A stretch of 64,000 nt of DNA from Cordylochernes scorpioides (Eukaryota > Arthropoda > Arachnida > Pseudoscorpiones > Chernetidae). The notes under the pieces are model-generated. The model made no database searches. It was given only the letters and a program-made list of their open reading frames with translations, and was not told where the DNA came from. Shown in pieces: positions 11,016 through 20,590 of the stretch; the stretch's first letter is position 1, and every line of letters begins with the position of its first letter. The stretch covers positions 21,904,072 to 21,968,071 of the forward strand of contig CP092880.1 in assembly GCA_030710605.1 (NCBI GenBank), read 5' to 3'. The position numbers and the translations under genes are program-made.

Positions 11016-11311
11016 CTAAAAAAAAACCTCACAAGAAACTATTTGTCCCACGATTTTATAATTTTTATAATACACTGTTTCAGGCAATATAATATTCAAT
11101 TTAATATATGAAACCTATTATACCCCTTATGAGCGACCCATCTGGTGAGTAATCGTCTCCATGAGCGACCGCTTTGGAAAATCAAAAATGACAATTTTTA
11201 TTAACGATAAATTAAAGTATCATTCGTGATTCTGACGGTCTCCAATGGAAGTTTTTGGGTATAGAATATTAGCTGGAGAATTTATAATACTGTTCAGCGA
11301 TGCACCTATTA

Positions 11312-11519
11312 CAGGTGTCGGCAAACCTTTGAGTCGGAAGAGTCAAAATTACAATTTACAAAAATTTCAAAGTTTTTAAAGAACCACAATTTTTTTCCTT
11401 ACCAACAATAAATAGTACTCACATAAATAATATTTACGTATGTAACTATATAAAGAGCCATAGTTTCACTTCCAAAGAGCCGCATGTGACTCACAAGCCA
11501 CAGTTTGCCCCGACCCCTG
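11312..11519. mobile_element. Non-autonomous hAT MITE (copy 1)
   Basis: The ends are 'caggtgtcggcaaacc' and the inverse of 'caggggtcggggcaaac', with sub-terminal 'gagccgcatgtgactcac'. These resemble ends of widespread animal hAT elements. The 8-bp flanks are only partly alike (old duplication). The same element lies at 36065-36271 in copy 2. Confidence 0.65.
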
Positions 11520-11984
11520 GTTTAGTAAGATAGGAATGCAGTTGAACACCGTTATAACAAACTCACTTTGAATCAATATTTCATGTTTTCATACCCATAG
11601 TTAAAATAATGGGGACTTAGTTTTAAGTCTTTATTATTGTTTCCATAAGTTGCTGTTATGAAATATGCTGTTATTACCGAGAATCCGCTGTAAGACAGAA
11701 TGTCCGAAAAGTATCTTGGGGAGTAAATAAAATTTCAGTAGCGTATATTTTGCAAGGGTTGCTCTACCGAAATAGTATTATCATATTAGTATATTCGTAT
11801 AGTATTTACGTATTATTAACGTAATTTCGAGCTTTCGGGCATCTCTGTCCTTCTACAGGAGAATCTGCTGTAAGACAGAATGTCCGACAATACTACTTCG
11901 GTAGAGAAACTATTGCAAAATGTACTCTACTGAAATCTTCTTTACTCCCTATGATACTTTTTAACACAATCTAACAACTACAAT

Positions 11985-12140
11985 AGGATTTATACATATA
12001 AAACTTTCTATAATTTCCTGTAGAAGGGCTGTTTTCGCCCGAAAGCTTGAATCTTCATTAAAGTTTAAAAGAAAAGTATCCTCGTACGCTTCATATCTTT
12101 TACTTATACTTATCAGAGGATTCCAACTTTCTATATATAA
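11985..12140 (-). repeat. Copy of the 6805-7014 coding-like block
   Basis: An approximately 150-bp segment matching, in reverse, the block at 6820-6950. The encoded SFRAKTALLQEIIE stretch is unchanged. It is flanked by similar 'tataaaact' sequences and is absent at the equivalent place in copy 2 (near 36750). It therefore looks like an insertion present in only one copy. Confidence 0.6.
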
Positions 12141-12862
12141 AACTTGGCCTACGCAAAGTTGATAGCTCATATAAATTCTCAATAAGTATTTTACATAACA
12201 AATACAATGACAGATGGCGCGCTAGTGTATCATAAAATACAATGAATGTTACAGGTTTCTGGAAATGAGTTTATTTTTATTAAACGTAATATCGAGATTT
12301 CGGGAATCTCTATCCTTCTACAGGAGAATCCGCTGTAAGACAAAGTGTCCGACAATACCTTTAGGTAGAGCAACTATTACAAAATACGCTACTGAAATTT
12401 TATTAACTTCCTGATACATTTTCAACAATTTAACCACAATAGGAATTATATATATAATACTTGGCCTACGCAAAGTTGATAGCTCATATAAACTATCATT
12501 ATGTATTTCACATAACAAATACGTAGTTCGGTAGAGCAACCATTGCAAAATGTACTCTACTGAAATTTTAGTGACTCCACAATACTTTTTCAACAATACA
12601 ACTACAACAATAGAAGTTCTATTATATCTTTTATATAATACTTGGTCTACGCAAAGTTGATAGCTCATATAAACTCTCAATAAGTATTTCATATGACAAA
12701 AACAATGAATGTTATCTGGAGATGAGTTTATCTTTATTAAACGTATTCTCGATATTTCAGGCATCTCTGTTCTCCTACAGAAGAATCTGCTGTAAGACAG
12801 AGTGTCCGATAATACTAGTTCGGTAGAGCAACCATTGCTACTTTATTGACTCCACGATACCT

Positions 12863-13248
12863 ACAACAACAACAACAACAACAAAAGCCTTTATTTAGGG
12901 CATTCCGCCCCATACAGGATTCGCCGTATTTACACGTCAACAAGAGGAGAGGGAAGAGGAAACATTTACAACAAAATCAGGTTTGTCTCACATTCAGTTA
13001 CCTATTTACAGATAGTTCATCCTCCAGTATCCTTTGCCCTGCATTCTTTCTCATGCGCCCAGCTTCTGTGCAGAACTTAAAGTATCTAACAATCAGTAAT
13101 TCATCATTCAGAGCTGAAGAGAGAAGTTGACATATGCGATGGTATCTAAATTGATCAGAGGCAGGGCTTGGGAAAATTTCAGTACGTTTTTCTGTTAAGA
13201 GAGGGCATTGGAAGAAATAGTGAACCAAATTATCATCCATGAGATCCA
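12863..13248 (-). mobile_element. 5'-truncated LINE insertion, 16-bp TSD
   Basis: On the minus strand this is a LINE 3' end with part of an ORF2 C-terminus (HYFFQCPLLTEKR, the H-x4-C half of a zinc-binding motif), a 3' UTR with a short hairpin (gcc...ggc around 'cgaatcctgtatgg'), and a (TTG)n tail. It is bounded by 'tgactccacgatacct' at 12847-12862 and 13249-13264. Copy 2 (near 37441) has the uninterrupted target, so the insertion is specific to copy 1. Confidence 0.85.
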
Positions 13249-14315
13249 TGACTCCACGATACCTTTAAACAATACAACCACAATAAAAGTTCGACATATA
13301 ATATTTAACCTGAGAAAAGTTGATAACCAGAAAGTTCTCATTAACGTACAATGCATGTTTCAGGTTTCTGGAGATGAGTTCATCTTTATAAAACGTAATC
13401 TTGAGAGCTTTAAGGCATCTCTGCCCTTCTACAGGAATACATAGAAATATGGAAGAACAGAGATGTCTGAAAGCTCGAGAGATTACGTTCAATAAAGATA
13501 AAGAAATTAACATCCATAAACCTGTAGTATGCATTTTATTTGTTATATGAAATAATTGATAAGAGCTTTCTGGTTATCAACTTTTCTCAGATTAAGTATT
13601 ATATGTAGAACTCCTATTGTGTAGCTGTATTGTGTTTAAAAGCATCGTGGAATGTAGAAAATTTCAGTAGAGAACGTTTTTCAATGGTTTCTCTACTGAA
13701 CTAGTATTATCGGACACTCTTTCTTTTATATCGGATAAAGAAGTGACTCCTTGAACGGGAGTAGTTAGAAACATAGAAGGGTAGCGATGCCTGAAAGCTC
13801 GAGAGATTACGTTCAATAAAGATAAAGAAATTAACACATTCAGAAATATGTAACATGCATTGTATTTGTTATATGAAATACCTGATGAGTGCTTTCTGGT
13901 TATCAACTTTTCTCAGATTAAGTATTATATGTAGAACTCCTATTGTAGTTGTATTGTGTTAAAAAGTATCGTGGGTTGAAGAAATTTTCAGTAGCGTACG
14001 TTTTGAAATGGTTTCTCTACCGAACTAGTATTGTCGGATACTCTTTCTTTCTTATAGCGGATAAAGAAACGCAAACAGTTACCTGTTGAAGGACGTCAAA
14101 GTCCGAAAGCTTACCGATTATACAGCACAAATAGAAGAAACTCGTCTCCGTAAACTTTTATTCCTTTTTCAAAACTTATAAATAAACACATCTCCAGAAA
14201 CCATTTGTTTGATTAATATCTAGGAGATTTAAATCAGTATTAAGATACAATACATGTTAAGTATAGTTTGGTGTTCATATTAGACATACGTTAAAGTAGA
14301 GAAGAAGACACTAAC

Positions 14316-14567
14316 CTCCATGACGAGTGTTCTACTGTAGACATCGGTGTCATACACCCACTCCGTACATGGCACAAGCGATGAGTTGTCCAAGGAGATG
14401 TTAGCTAGACATCGTTCTGATCCCTGTGCACAGTGGAAGTTGGGGGTGGCAAGGATGAAGGCGACGTTGAACGTGACGAAGGCCACGGGCAAGTTGGCCG
14501 GTAAAGCCACGAGGGCGAGCGCCCATCGCTGGTACCGCGAGCCGAGCGACTTCAATACCTCGTCCAT
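14316..14567 (-). CDS. SLC22-like transporter, first coding exon (copy 1)
   Basis: An 84-codon exon starting at ATG 14567-14565 (MDEVLKSLGSRYQRWALAL) and ending ...RTLVME at a phase-0 donor, GTTAGT, starting at 14315. The start matches the conserved N-terminus of SLC22 major-facilitator transporters (DEVL-x3-G-x-RYQ). The first membrane segment lies around residues 15-40. An extracellular loop follows with Cys at 46, 53 and 67, a possible N-glycosylation site (NSS, 61-63), and the family motif W-x-YD-x3-S-x-T-x-V-x-E (70-84). SLC22 members carry organic cations, anions or zwitterions across the plasma membrane; the substrate cannot be told here. Downstream exons should lie at lower coordinates but I could not find them. 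A second copy at 38513-38764 differs by Glu to Asp at residue 51. Confidence 0.82.
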
Positions 14568-14675
14568 TGATCTCTGCAGCCGCTAGGGGGCGTCGAGACT
14601 ATGTAAATATAGCCTGCCGACTACACCGGCCCTGCGCAGCAAGGTCGTTCAAACCCGCATACACTACACAACCCT
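14568..14675 (-). promoter_or_regulatory. GC-richer leader upstream of the SLC22 exon
   Basis: Immediately upstream of the start codon (minus strand) the sequence is clearly more GC-rich than the AT-rich surroundings. It contains a TATA-like 'ctatatttaca' about 30-45 bp before the ATG. It may be 5' UTR and core promoter. The spacing leaves little room for a leader, so the TATA-like motif may be incidental. It is identical in character in copy 2 (38765-38872). Confidence 0.3.
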
Positions 14676-14726
14676 TTAACTATTAAATCTAATTAGTTTA
14701 TGAACTATATACCTAATTAAAAAGAA

Positions 14727-15115
14727 GTCAGGGAACGAGTGGTTAAAAACCCTCAATTCCCGACAACAAAGAACCGTGATCGTATCCAGCATTAGACACT
14801 TTGTTTTAATATGTGAATAACCTTTACATATTATTCATTATCCTGAAAATAGAGGTTGTCTGGCCGGCATTCATAATTTCTATGAAAGATCGATACTTCG
14901 GCCAGGTAGAATTTTTTATTTTTCTCAACGTTTCGAAAAAAAAATGTTGTATTATTTACTTCTCCTGACGATGAAAAAATATTTTTGTCGAAACATTGAG
15001 AAAAATTAAAAAAAACTCTAACTGGCCGAAGTATCGATCTTATAAAAATATTATTCATTGTTGTAAATAACATAAGCTAGGTTGCTCTTTTTTGAGCGGT
15101 ACCTTGTAAAGTTAT
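14727..15115 (+). mobile_element. SINE-A split by a palindromic MITE (copy 1)
   Basis: The SINE-A head (14727-14839) and tail (15045-15115) are separated by 14840-15051. That insert is a foldback whose arms share 'acttcggccag' and 'atttttctcaacg(t)ttcga' in inverted orientation. The insert is flanked by 'atattattcatt' on both sides, so it entered with a duplication of about 12 bp. The same compound structure is in copy 2 (38920-39310), so it predates the separation of the copies. Confidence 0.7.
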
Positions 15116-15644
15116 TTTGAAACCAGGATGCCTCACTACAAAAAAATGGCGTGTTTTCCTTCATGAAGAATAAAAGTTTTCTATAATATGATAAACAAAT
15201 CTCTTTTATTTTATAACAATAATTTCCTATATAATATAATTTATAATAATACAGAGAGGATATATTCCCGTTACAAGTTTTAAATCTAGCCCTAATTATG
15301 TACTAAATACATTATTGGCATGTTAACAATAACAAATTAGGTATAAATATTGCCATTTATTTTTGCCATAATTGGCCGTTTACGCGATTTCTTTTAAAAT
15401 TAACATTTTTCCATTTTTTTTTTATTTCAAATTAAGAATATAAAAATTATGTTTCTTTAAGGATTTTTTCCTTAGGGCTTCTCAAAAATACAAATATTAA
15501 ATTTTAATTTAATTGGTATTATATACAAAGATTTCAACCCTCCACCGAAATATAAGTTACCAGACGATGCTTGCCTGTGTTGCCAAAGGAAACATTTCTC
15601 CGATGTTTGTTGTTAGCACCGAGAAATCTGATTGATCAGGTGGC

Positions 15645-15677
15645 GTCACGTGACCTTGAGAGTGACGTCATTGACCT
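15645..15677. promoter_or_regulatory. E-box, CRE and AGGTCA half-site cluster (copy 1)
   Basis: A 10-bp palindromic E-box GTCACGTGAC (15645-15654) and a full CRE palindrome TGACGTCA (15663-15670) lie within 33 bp. A TGACCT nuclear-receptor half-site follows (15672-15677). The cluster lies about 1.1 kb upstream of the SLC22 start codon on the minus strand and is unchanged in copy 2. Such motifs bind bHLH-Zip and CREB/ATF factors in animals. A role for this gene is inferred from position only. Confidence 0.45.
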
Positions 15678-15906
15678 CGGAGTAGAGTTGCCCGATCGAT
15701 TCTATCCCTTCATTATTGGAAATAGAGAGTAATAGAATTATACAACTTGGTCACAATGGTACCTTTATCTCTTGGCGAGAGAGATTGAGATCAAAACTAC
15801 TTTATTACAATGTCCATATAAGATTTATATAAGGTTGTAAACAATAAATAAATATATGAATAAAAAAGATTGAATAATGATATAATATGAATAAATTTAT
15901 GTAAAT

Positions 15907-16188
15907 ACACCTATCCCCCGATTTACACGGTAGATACGTTCCTGAGAAAAACGTGTAAATCGGGGGATAGGTGTACACAGAAATAAAAATAAAATGCATT
16001 GACAAGTTAAAAATATGTAGTCAGCACGTAAGCTCGGGATTCCTCGTGAGATGTGTACACAGCGCATGTGTTCAATCACAGTAGCATTTAGTATAGTGCG
16101 ATAAAAACAAAAACAAAAAACTTATTTGGAAGACCGTGTAAAAGCGAAAACGTGTAAAAAAAGTACCGTGTAAATCGGGGGATAGGTG
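15907..16188. mobile_element. Tc1/mariner-type MITE with TA duplication
   Basis: The ends are inverted copies of 'cacctatcccccgattta' continuing to 'cacggta', flanked by TA (15905-15906 and 16189-16190). An additional internal inverted copy lies at about 15952-15976. It encodes nothing convincing. Copy 2 lacks it at the equivalent place (near 40095). Confidence 0.75.
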
Positions 16189-16190
16189 TA

Positions 16191-16427
16191 TCTACTCATA
16201 TAATTGCCTTATTCTGTCTGTGTGAAGTTCACGGATAGATTTTGGTCAGAATGGATAAAATAAAAAAAGTGTCAAGGGATGGGAATCGAACCCACGACCT
16301 TCCGCTTACCGGGCAGATGCCATGACCACTAGGCCACATGACCACAATTTATAATTGTAACAAATAGTATTTGAATCAAAACATTCAATCGGGTAAAACA
16401 CGGGCGTTGCCCGGGTCATTCGGCTAG
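16191..16427 (+). mobile_element. Mini-Helitron with tRNA-like insert
   Basis: It begins 'TCtactcatataatt' after host A (16190). It ends with a hairpin (arms 'cgggcg/cccggg' type), then 'tcattcgg' and CTAG (16424-16427) before host T. Inside, on the minus strand at about 16266-16342, is a tRNA-like head with B box (16281-16293). It is a different Helitron subfamily from the one at 20591. A related terminus, in the opposite orientation, lies at 40101 in copy 2. Confidence 0.65.
16266..16342 (-). repeat. tRNA-derived SINE head
   Basis: The minus strand shows A box 'tggcctagtggtcatggca', an anticodon-arm-like 'ctgcccggtaagcgg' and a perfect B box region 'gtgggttcgattccc'. The acceptor pairing is poor, so it is not a functional tRNA. 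The head closely matches that of the SINE-C dimer at 32960-33034, pointing to one SINE family. Confidence 0.6.
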
Positions 16428-16439
16428 TATAAAATAATT

Positions 16440-16780
16440 GATATAGATACAAGGTCTTCATTGGTGGCGCCCACCGCGGGAAAGACTCCACCGCCGATGG
16501 ACTGCAAAAGTTCTTTCCCACAGAGAAAGACAAATAACATAGTTTTATTGACATCCCGTTAAAATATAGACAAAAATGCACAGTCCGCATTATTTAAGTA
16601 GTGATGAAAAATTTACAATGATGATGAAAATTATGATAAAAATAAATAAATAAATATATGCTATGTACATAATGAATATGGCGCCTCTGCCACCGTTGCA
16701 TAGCTTGATGGAAGATCGCCAAGATCAGAGAGATCCCATAGAGAGAGAGAGAGAGTTGTCTGATTAGCACATTCAACAAT
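16440..16780 (-). repeat. Interspersed repeat E (copy 1)
   Basis: On the minus strand it includes 'ggcagaggcgccatattc' and 'ataatgcggactgtgcat'. The same modules recur at 40600-40930 (copy 2) and, shorter and diverged, at about 27080-27290 inside a LINE. It could be the 3' part of an uncharacterised retroposon. No ends were defined. Confidence 0.45.
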
Positions 16781-17394
16781 ATAAAAACAACAGTATAAAA
16801 CCCACAAGGAAGAATATCCCATTATTCAAATTATGCTTTTAGAGGAAAGTTTTGTACGAGCTTTATTCAGACACTAGAAAAATGAACGACCTCTTACGTA
16901 TATCACACATCCTTAAATATTGTAACATAATATTTATTTTCTTATTAACAGATTAACAAATTTGATATAGATGGAAATTTTGTGCCTGGAGTGTATTGAT
17001 TTATAAAAATAAAGGTCACCTCTCCCGGCAAAATAGACTCTAAAACAAAGAGCCATCTATTGACCGTCGCCACAAACTAGCAGACTCAACGGTGACAAAG
17101 CCACAACACCAGCTTTGGTAAACTGAGAAGCGTCCACCTGGAAGTCATTGTTTCAGGTTAATGGCCCTCGTCAGTCTAGTGCGGACTTTATTCCATGAGA
17201 TCCACACGGGTCTTAACTAAATTGGCGTGTGTGTTACATTCTGGGGTTTATCCTTCCTTATTTTCTACTTGTGACAATATTTTTAAAAGTCTGTTTACTG
17301 TTTTTTTTTTTTTAGAAACACAGTAGCAATAAAAGTGCGCAAATTGAATATTTTATTATTTTCATAATCATTTTCACACTTCTCTCTCTCTCTC
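16781..17394. other. Non-coding spacer with dispersed repeat F
   Basis: I see no gene. The stretch 17150-17290 includes 'ttattccatgagatccaca', which also occurs at 51072, just upstream of the Jockey element, and at 41640-41760. It is therefore a dispersed repeat. A poly-T run lies near 17302. Confidence 0.4.
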
Positions 17395-17397
17395 TCC

Positions 17398-17660
17398 AAA
17401 ATAACCTTATTAGGTACCGCTCAAAAAGAGCAACCTGCTTATGTTATTTACAACAATGAATAATATAATGCACTAGCGCGCCATCTGTTATCAAAATTCG
17501 AAACTATTTTAAAGGCGTAAGATTCTTTTTGATATTAAACAATTTCTACTGCCCTTACTGCAATGGAAAAATTAATGAGAGGGCCCCTGGCTCATCAGTG
17601 GTGAACCCTCTCAGCGGTTTCGCCAGTTTAATCTACCATACCGCTGTTATAATGCATTTT
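17398..17660. repeat. SINE-A tail (minus) next to SINE-D (plus)
   Basis: 17398-17470 is the inverse of the SINE-A 3' part ('gaggtaccgctcaaaaagag' type sequence). 17470-17660 is SINE-D with 'gcactagcgcgccatctg', 'ctactgcccttactgcaatg' and 'ctcatcagtggtgaaccctc'. Both recur in copy 2 at 41879-42130. Confidence 0.6.
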
Positions 17661-17891
17661 TGGAACTTCCTTTTATAGTGATACTGTTGATAGACTCTTT
17701 GAATGGGTATTTTAGAAGAACTATGGACATAAGCTTTGAGGACAGTAGAATTACATACAATTAAAAATATATAATATGCTTCGAGCAATCGCTGTTCCGC
17801 AAATATCAAATTGTGTCTATGAAAATAACTCTTTCCAAACCTACCCCATGTCGTGACAAAGTCTCAACCGGATTGGTTGAATCTTTCTGAA

Positions 17892-18048
17892 TTTTTTTTT
17901 CCTTTTCTTGTTTTTTTTTTTTTTTCTTTCTCTTTTTACTCTGTATATATCGCTATTTCCGTTGTCTCACTGCTTTGTTCTTATGCATACCTCTGGTGAA
18001 TCCTGTATAGGGTCAGTGACCCTAAATAAAGGCTTTTTGTTGTTGTTG
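17892..18048 (+). mobile_element. 157-bp LINE 3' fragment with TSD
   Basis: A pyrimidine-rich start and the LINE 3' UTR hairpin ('gaatcctgtatagggtca') are followed by a (TTG)n tail. It is bounded by 'ttgaatctttctgaa' at 17877-17891 and 18049-18063. Copy 2 has the intact target once (near 42359). It is mobilised by the same machinery as the LINEs at 12863 and 18222, and is specific to copy 1. Confidence 0.85.
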
Positions 18049-18221
18049 TTGAATCTTTCTGAAATGTTTTTGGCTATGTCTCCAAGGATGTTTAACTTCA
18101 ATATAAGAATTTAGCAAACAAATACCAAGGTAAGTCTTGGAGGTTCTGGTTTCAGTGGCATTAACAAATATTGTGGCGTAGAAATCAAGTCTTTGTATAT
18201 CTGAAGGCGTGAAAGTATTTA

Positions 18222-20220
18222 CAACAACAACAAAGCCTCTATTTAGGGCCTCTCGCCCTATACAGGATTCGCCAGTTCACAAGGGATGGGGAGAACACTG
18301 TGTGGCCTTTTTCTAGGATATAATCCTGTGGAATCCAAATATCGCCACCGCTATATACCTATTCTTTGATATTTCATTAATTAGTTCCAGAAATGAAGGA
18401 CAAAGTTGCCCCGTTTTATCATTGAGTTTTCGTCTTTCCTCAGACAGAGCAGCACAATCAAATAAGTAGTGCAACATCTCCATTGTTATTCCTGATCCAT
18501 AGAAAGTGCCTTTCAGGTCTTCACCCCTCATTAAAATCAGATGGTGTTCTCTGAAAAAAATTGAAAGGGTTCTAAATTGCGCGATTAATCTGATGACAGG
18601 AAAAGGGAGTTCACTTAAGAAATATTCTTCGGTGGTAAACGTTGTATATATGTCTCTATAGTGGGAATATAAATTTGATTGGGTTATTCTTGTTAAGTCA
18701 TTTTGTATTGTTTGCTCTATCGCAGTTCTTAATATTCCTGGGATCTCATTCCTTAATGAATCAGTATCATTACAATAAGTAAGCCACGAGGATCCGTTAT
18801 TATTGAGTAAATTGCTTAGTTATTTTATAAACCCGATGGGCCCACCTGTAGCACAGGATATTTGCCTCATTCTATTTAAACATATTCGAGGCAATCTATT
18901 TGTATCCATACTCAGCACCCTCAGCCAATATTTCAAGGTCAATTTCAGAGCTGTTATTATTAATGAGACGCGGCCTGTTTCTGGTCTTATTATGTATCCT
19001 GGTGTATATCTAGGCAAATTCAAGAACCTACGAATAAATGTATCTTGTATATGATCCAATAAATCTTTATGCTCTGTTGCCCAAATTGGAGCAGCATACA
19101 TCAAAACAGCCATCACAATAGAATCAAACAGTTTCATTACAGAGTTTAATGAATTAATTTTTGATTTTGCTAATATTGGGGTTGTAGCATTTATTTCCGC
19201 AAGTGCTTTTCCTTTGAAAAAGTTTGCGGCTTGAGTGGTTTTAGTTGTACTGACCAGAGGGTATCCCAAGTAATTATATCTTCTTGTTACCATCAGAGGT
19301 TTACCATTCCAGTACCATCTATCTTCTCTTGAGGGTTTACCACCATTGCGGAATACCATAACCTTCGATTTGGACTCGTTCAGTGTCATATAGTTCTCAC
19401 CAAGATATTCTTTCAATATGTTAATCTTTTTTTGGAGGTTTATCCTCGACTCCTCTATAATAGCAATATCATCTGCATACATCAGCAGGTGGACGTCACC
19501 AAATTCCGGCAGGTATACACTCGTCAGATCTGAGTTGTCATACATTTTAATCAGGTCCGTCATGAATAATATAAAAAGTAATGGCGATAGTGGCTCTCCT
19601 TGTAAAACACCCGAATGTATCTTAATATTTTCTGTAATTGATCCCCTCCATCTGACTGCTACAGTCGCCTGTTCGTGGTAATTTCTAATTGCGTGTATAA
19701 ATTGATAGCTCACGCCCAGATTGGTTAATTTCTTCCAAAGTAATGAGTGAGGAACTGTATCAAATGTTTTTCTCAAATAAAAAAAATACATATAATTTTC
19801 CTCTCTTTTTCTTCAGTAATAGTTGTATTAGAGTGGTCAATGTGAATATCAGATCCACACACGAACGACCCCTTCGGAACCCCGCCTGATTTTCTGGAAT
19901 GACGTTATTCTTTCTACCCATTCATTCAGTCTTGATCTTAGTATTGTCGTAAAAAGTTTCGATAAATTGATTATCAGTGCTATACCACGATAATTTGAAG
20001 GGTTGTCTTTGTCACCGCTTTTAAAGATTGGATGTATGATCGATTTAGTCCATATTGTAGGATAGTGTCCCATTATCAGAGCTCTATTGTAAAATTGTTC
20101 TAATAAACCCATGTACGAGTCTGGGAGTACTTTTATTATTTCATTGGGGATGTCATCAGGTCCACTTGCCTTATTATTTTTCAAATCTCTCTGATTGCCC
20201 TGCCTATCTCTTCAGAAGTT
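18222..20220 (-). mobile_element. LINE-A, 5'-truncated, 2.0 kb (copy 1)
   Basis: A perfect 16-bp TSD 'ggcgtgaaagtattta' flanks the insert (18206-18221 and 20221-20236). On the minus strand it holds reverse-transcriptase fingers and palm, the RT thumb, a C-terminal region, a hairpin 3' UTR and a (TTG)n tail. The endonuclease half is missing, as expected from 5' truncation during target-primed reverse transcription. It has frameshifts between RT segments. The same insertion is in copy 2 at 42531-44531. Confidence 0.92.
18820..20184 (-). pseudogene. LINE-A ORF2 reverse transcriptase (broken, copy 1)
   Basis: The fingers segment at 20184-19849 contains NNKASGPDDIPNEIIK and the NYRGIAL box. After a frameshift near 19800-19850 the palm and thumb (19791-18820) carry SGVLQGEPLSPLLF and the catalytic YADDIAII (about 19460-19480). 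The thumb ends with MYAAPIWA. The C-terminal zinc region is in another frame at 18531-18313, where both first cysteines of C-x2-C are replaced (GTFYG instead of CTFCG). It is therefore inactive despite an intact catalytic box. Confidence 0.85.
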
Positions 20221-20590
20221 GGCGTGAAAGTATTTATTGATAACGTCAGTACGACCAATCGACAATTATTAACAAATTAACCCCCACTATCTACAGCTAG
20301 AGAATATCGAGCGAGCAAGCTAGGTAACTAAATGATGATTTTACCAATATAAAATAATAAATTTGTTTTTCAAATATTTTCATTGAATAATTAAATAATA
20401 AATTATTTCTTCGCCACAAGATAAAAATGAATATAAAGCAATAACGCCCCATCTATATATAGCAAATGAAAACATTAAGACATGAAAGTTTCTTTTACAT
20501 ATCAATCAAACTTCTACTGTCCTTACTGCGATGATAAAATATTATATGTGAAAGAAACATTCGCGTCTTAATGTTTTCATTTATAATATA

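Larger units (their letters stand above)
11640..14060. repeat. Complex array with forward and inverted units (copy 1)
   Basis: Long degenerate units (roughly 450-460 bp where complete) carry in order 'ttctacaggagaat', 'ctgctgtaagacag', 'tgtccgacaatact', 'ttcggtagag', 'ctactgaaat' and 'gcaaagttgatagctcat'. Forward units occupy 11640-13440. After 13440 the same modules occur in inverted order to about 14060, so the array is a large imperfect palindrome. Two inverted units start at 13468 and 13791 (323-bp spacing). Copy 2 has only one. It probably consists of decayed DNA-transposon ends. Confidence 0.7.
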
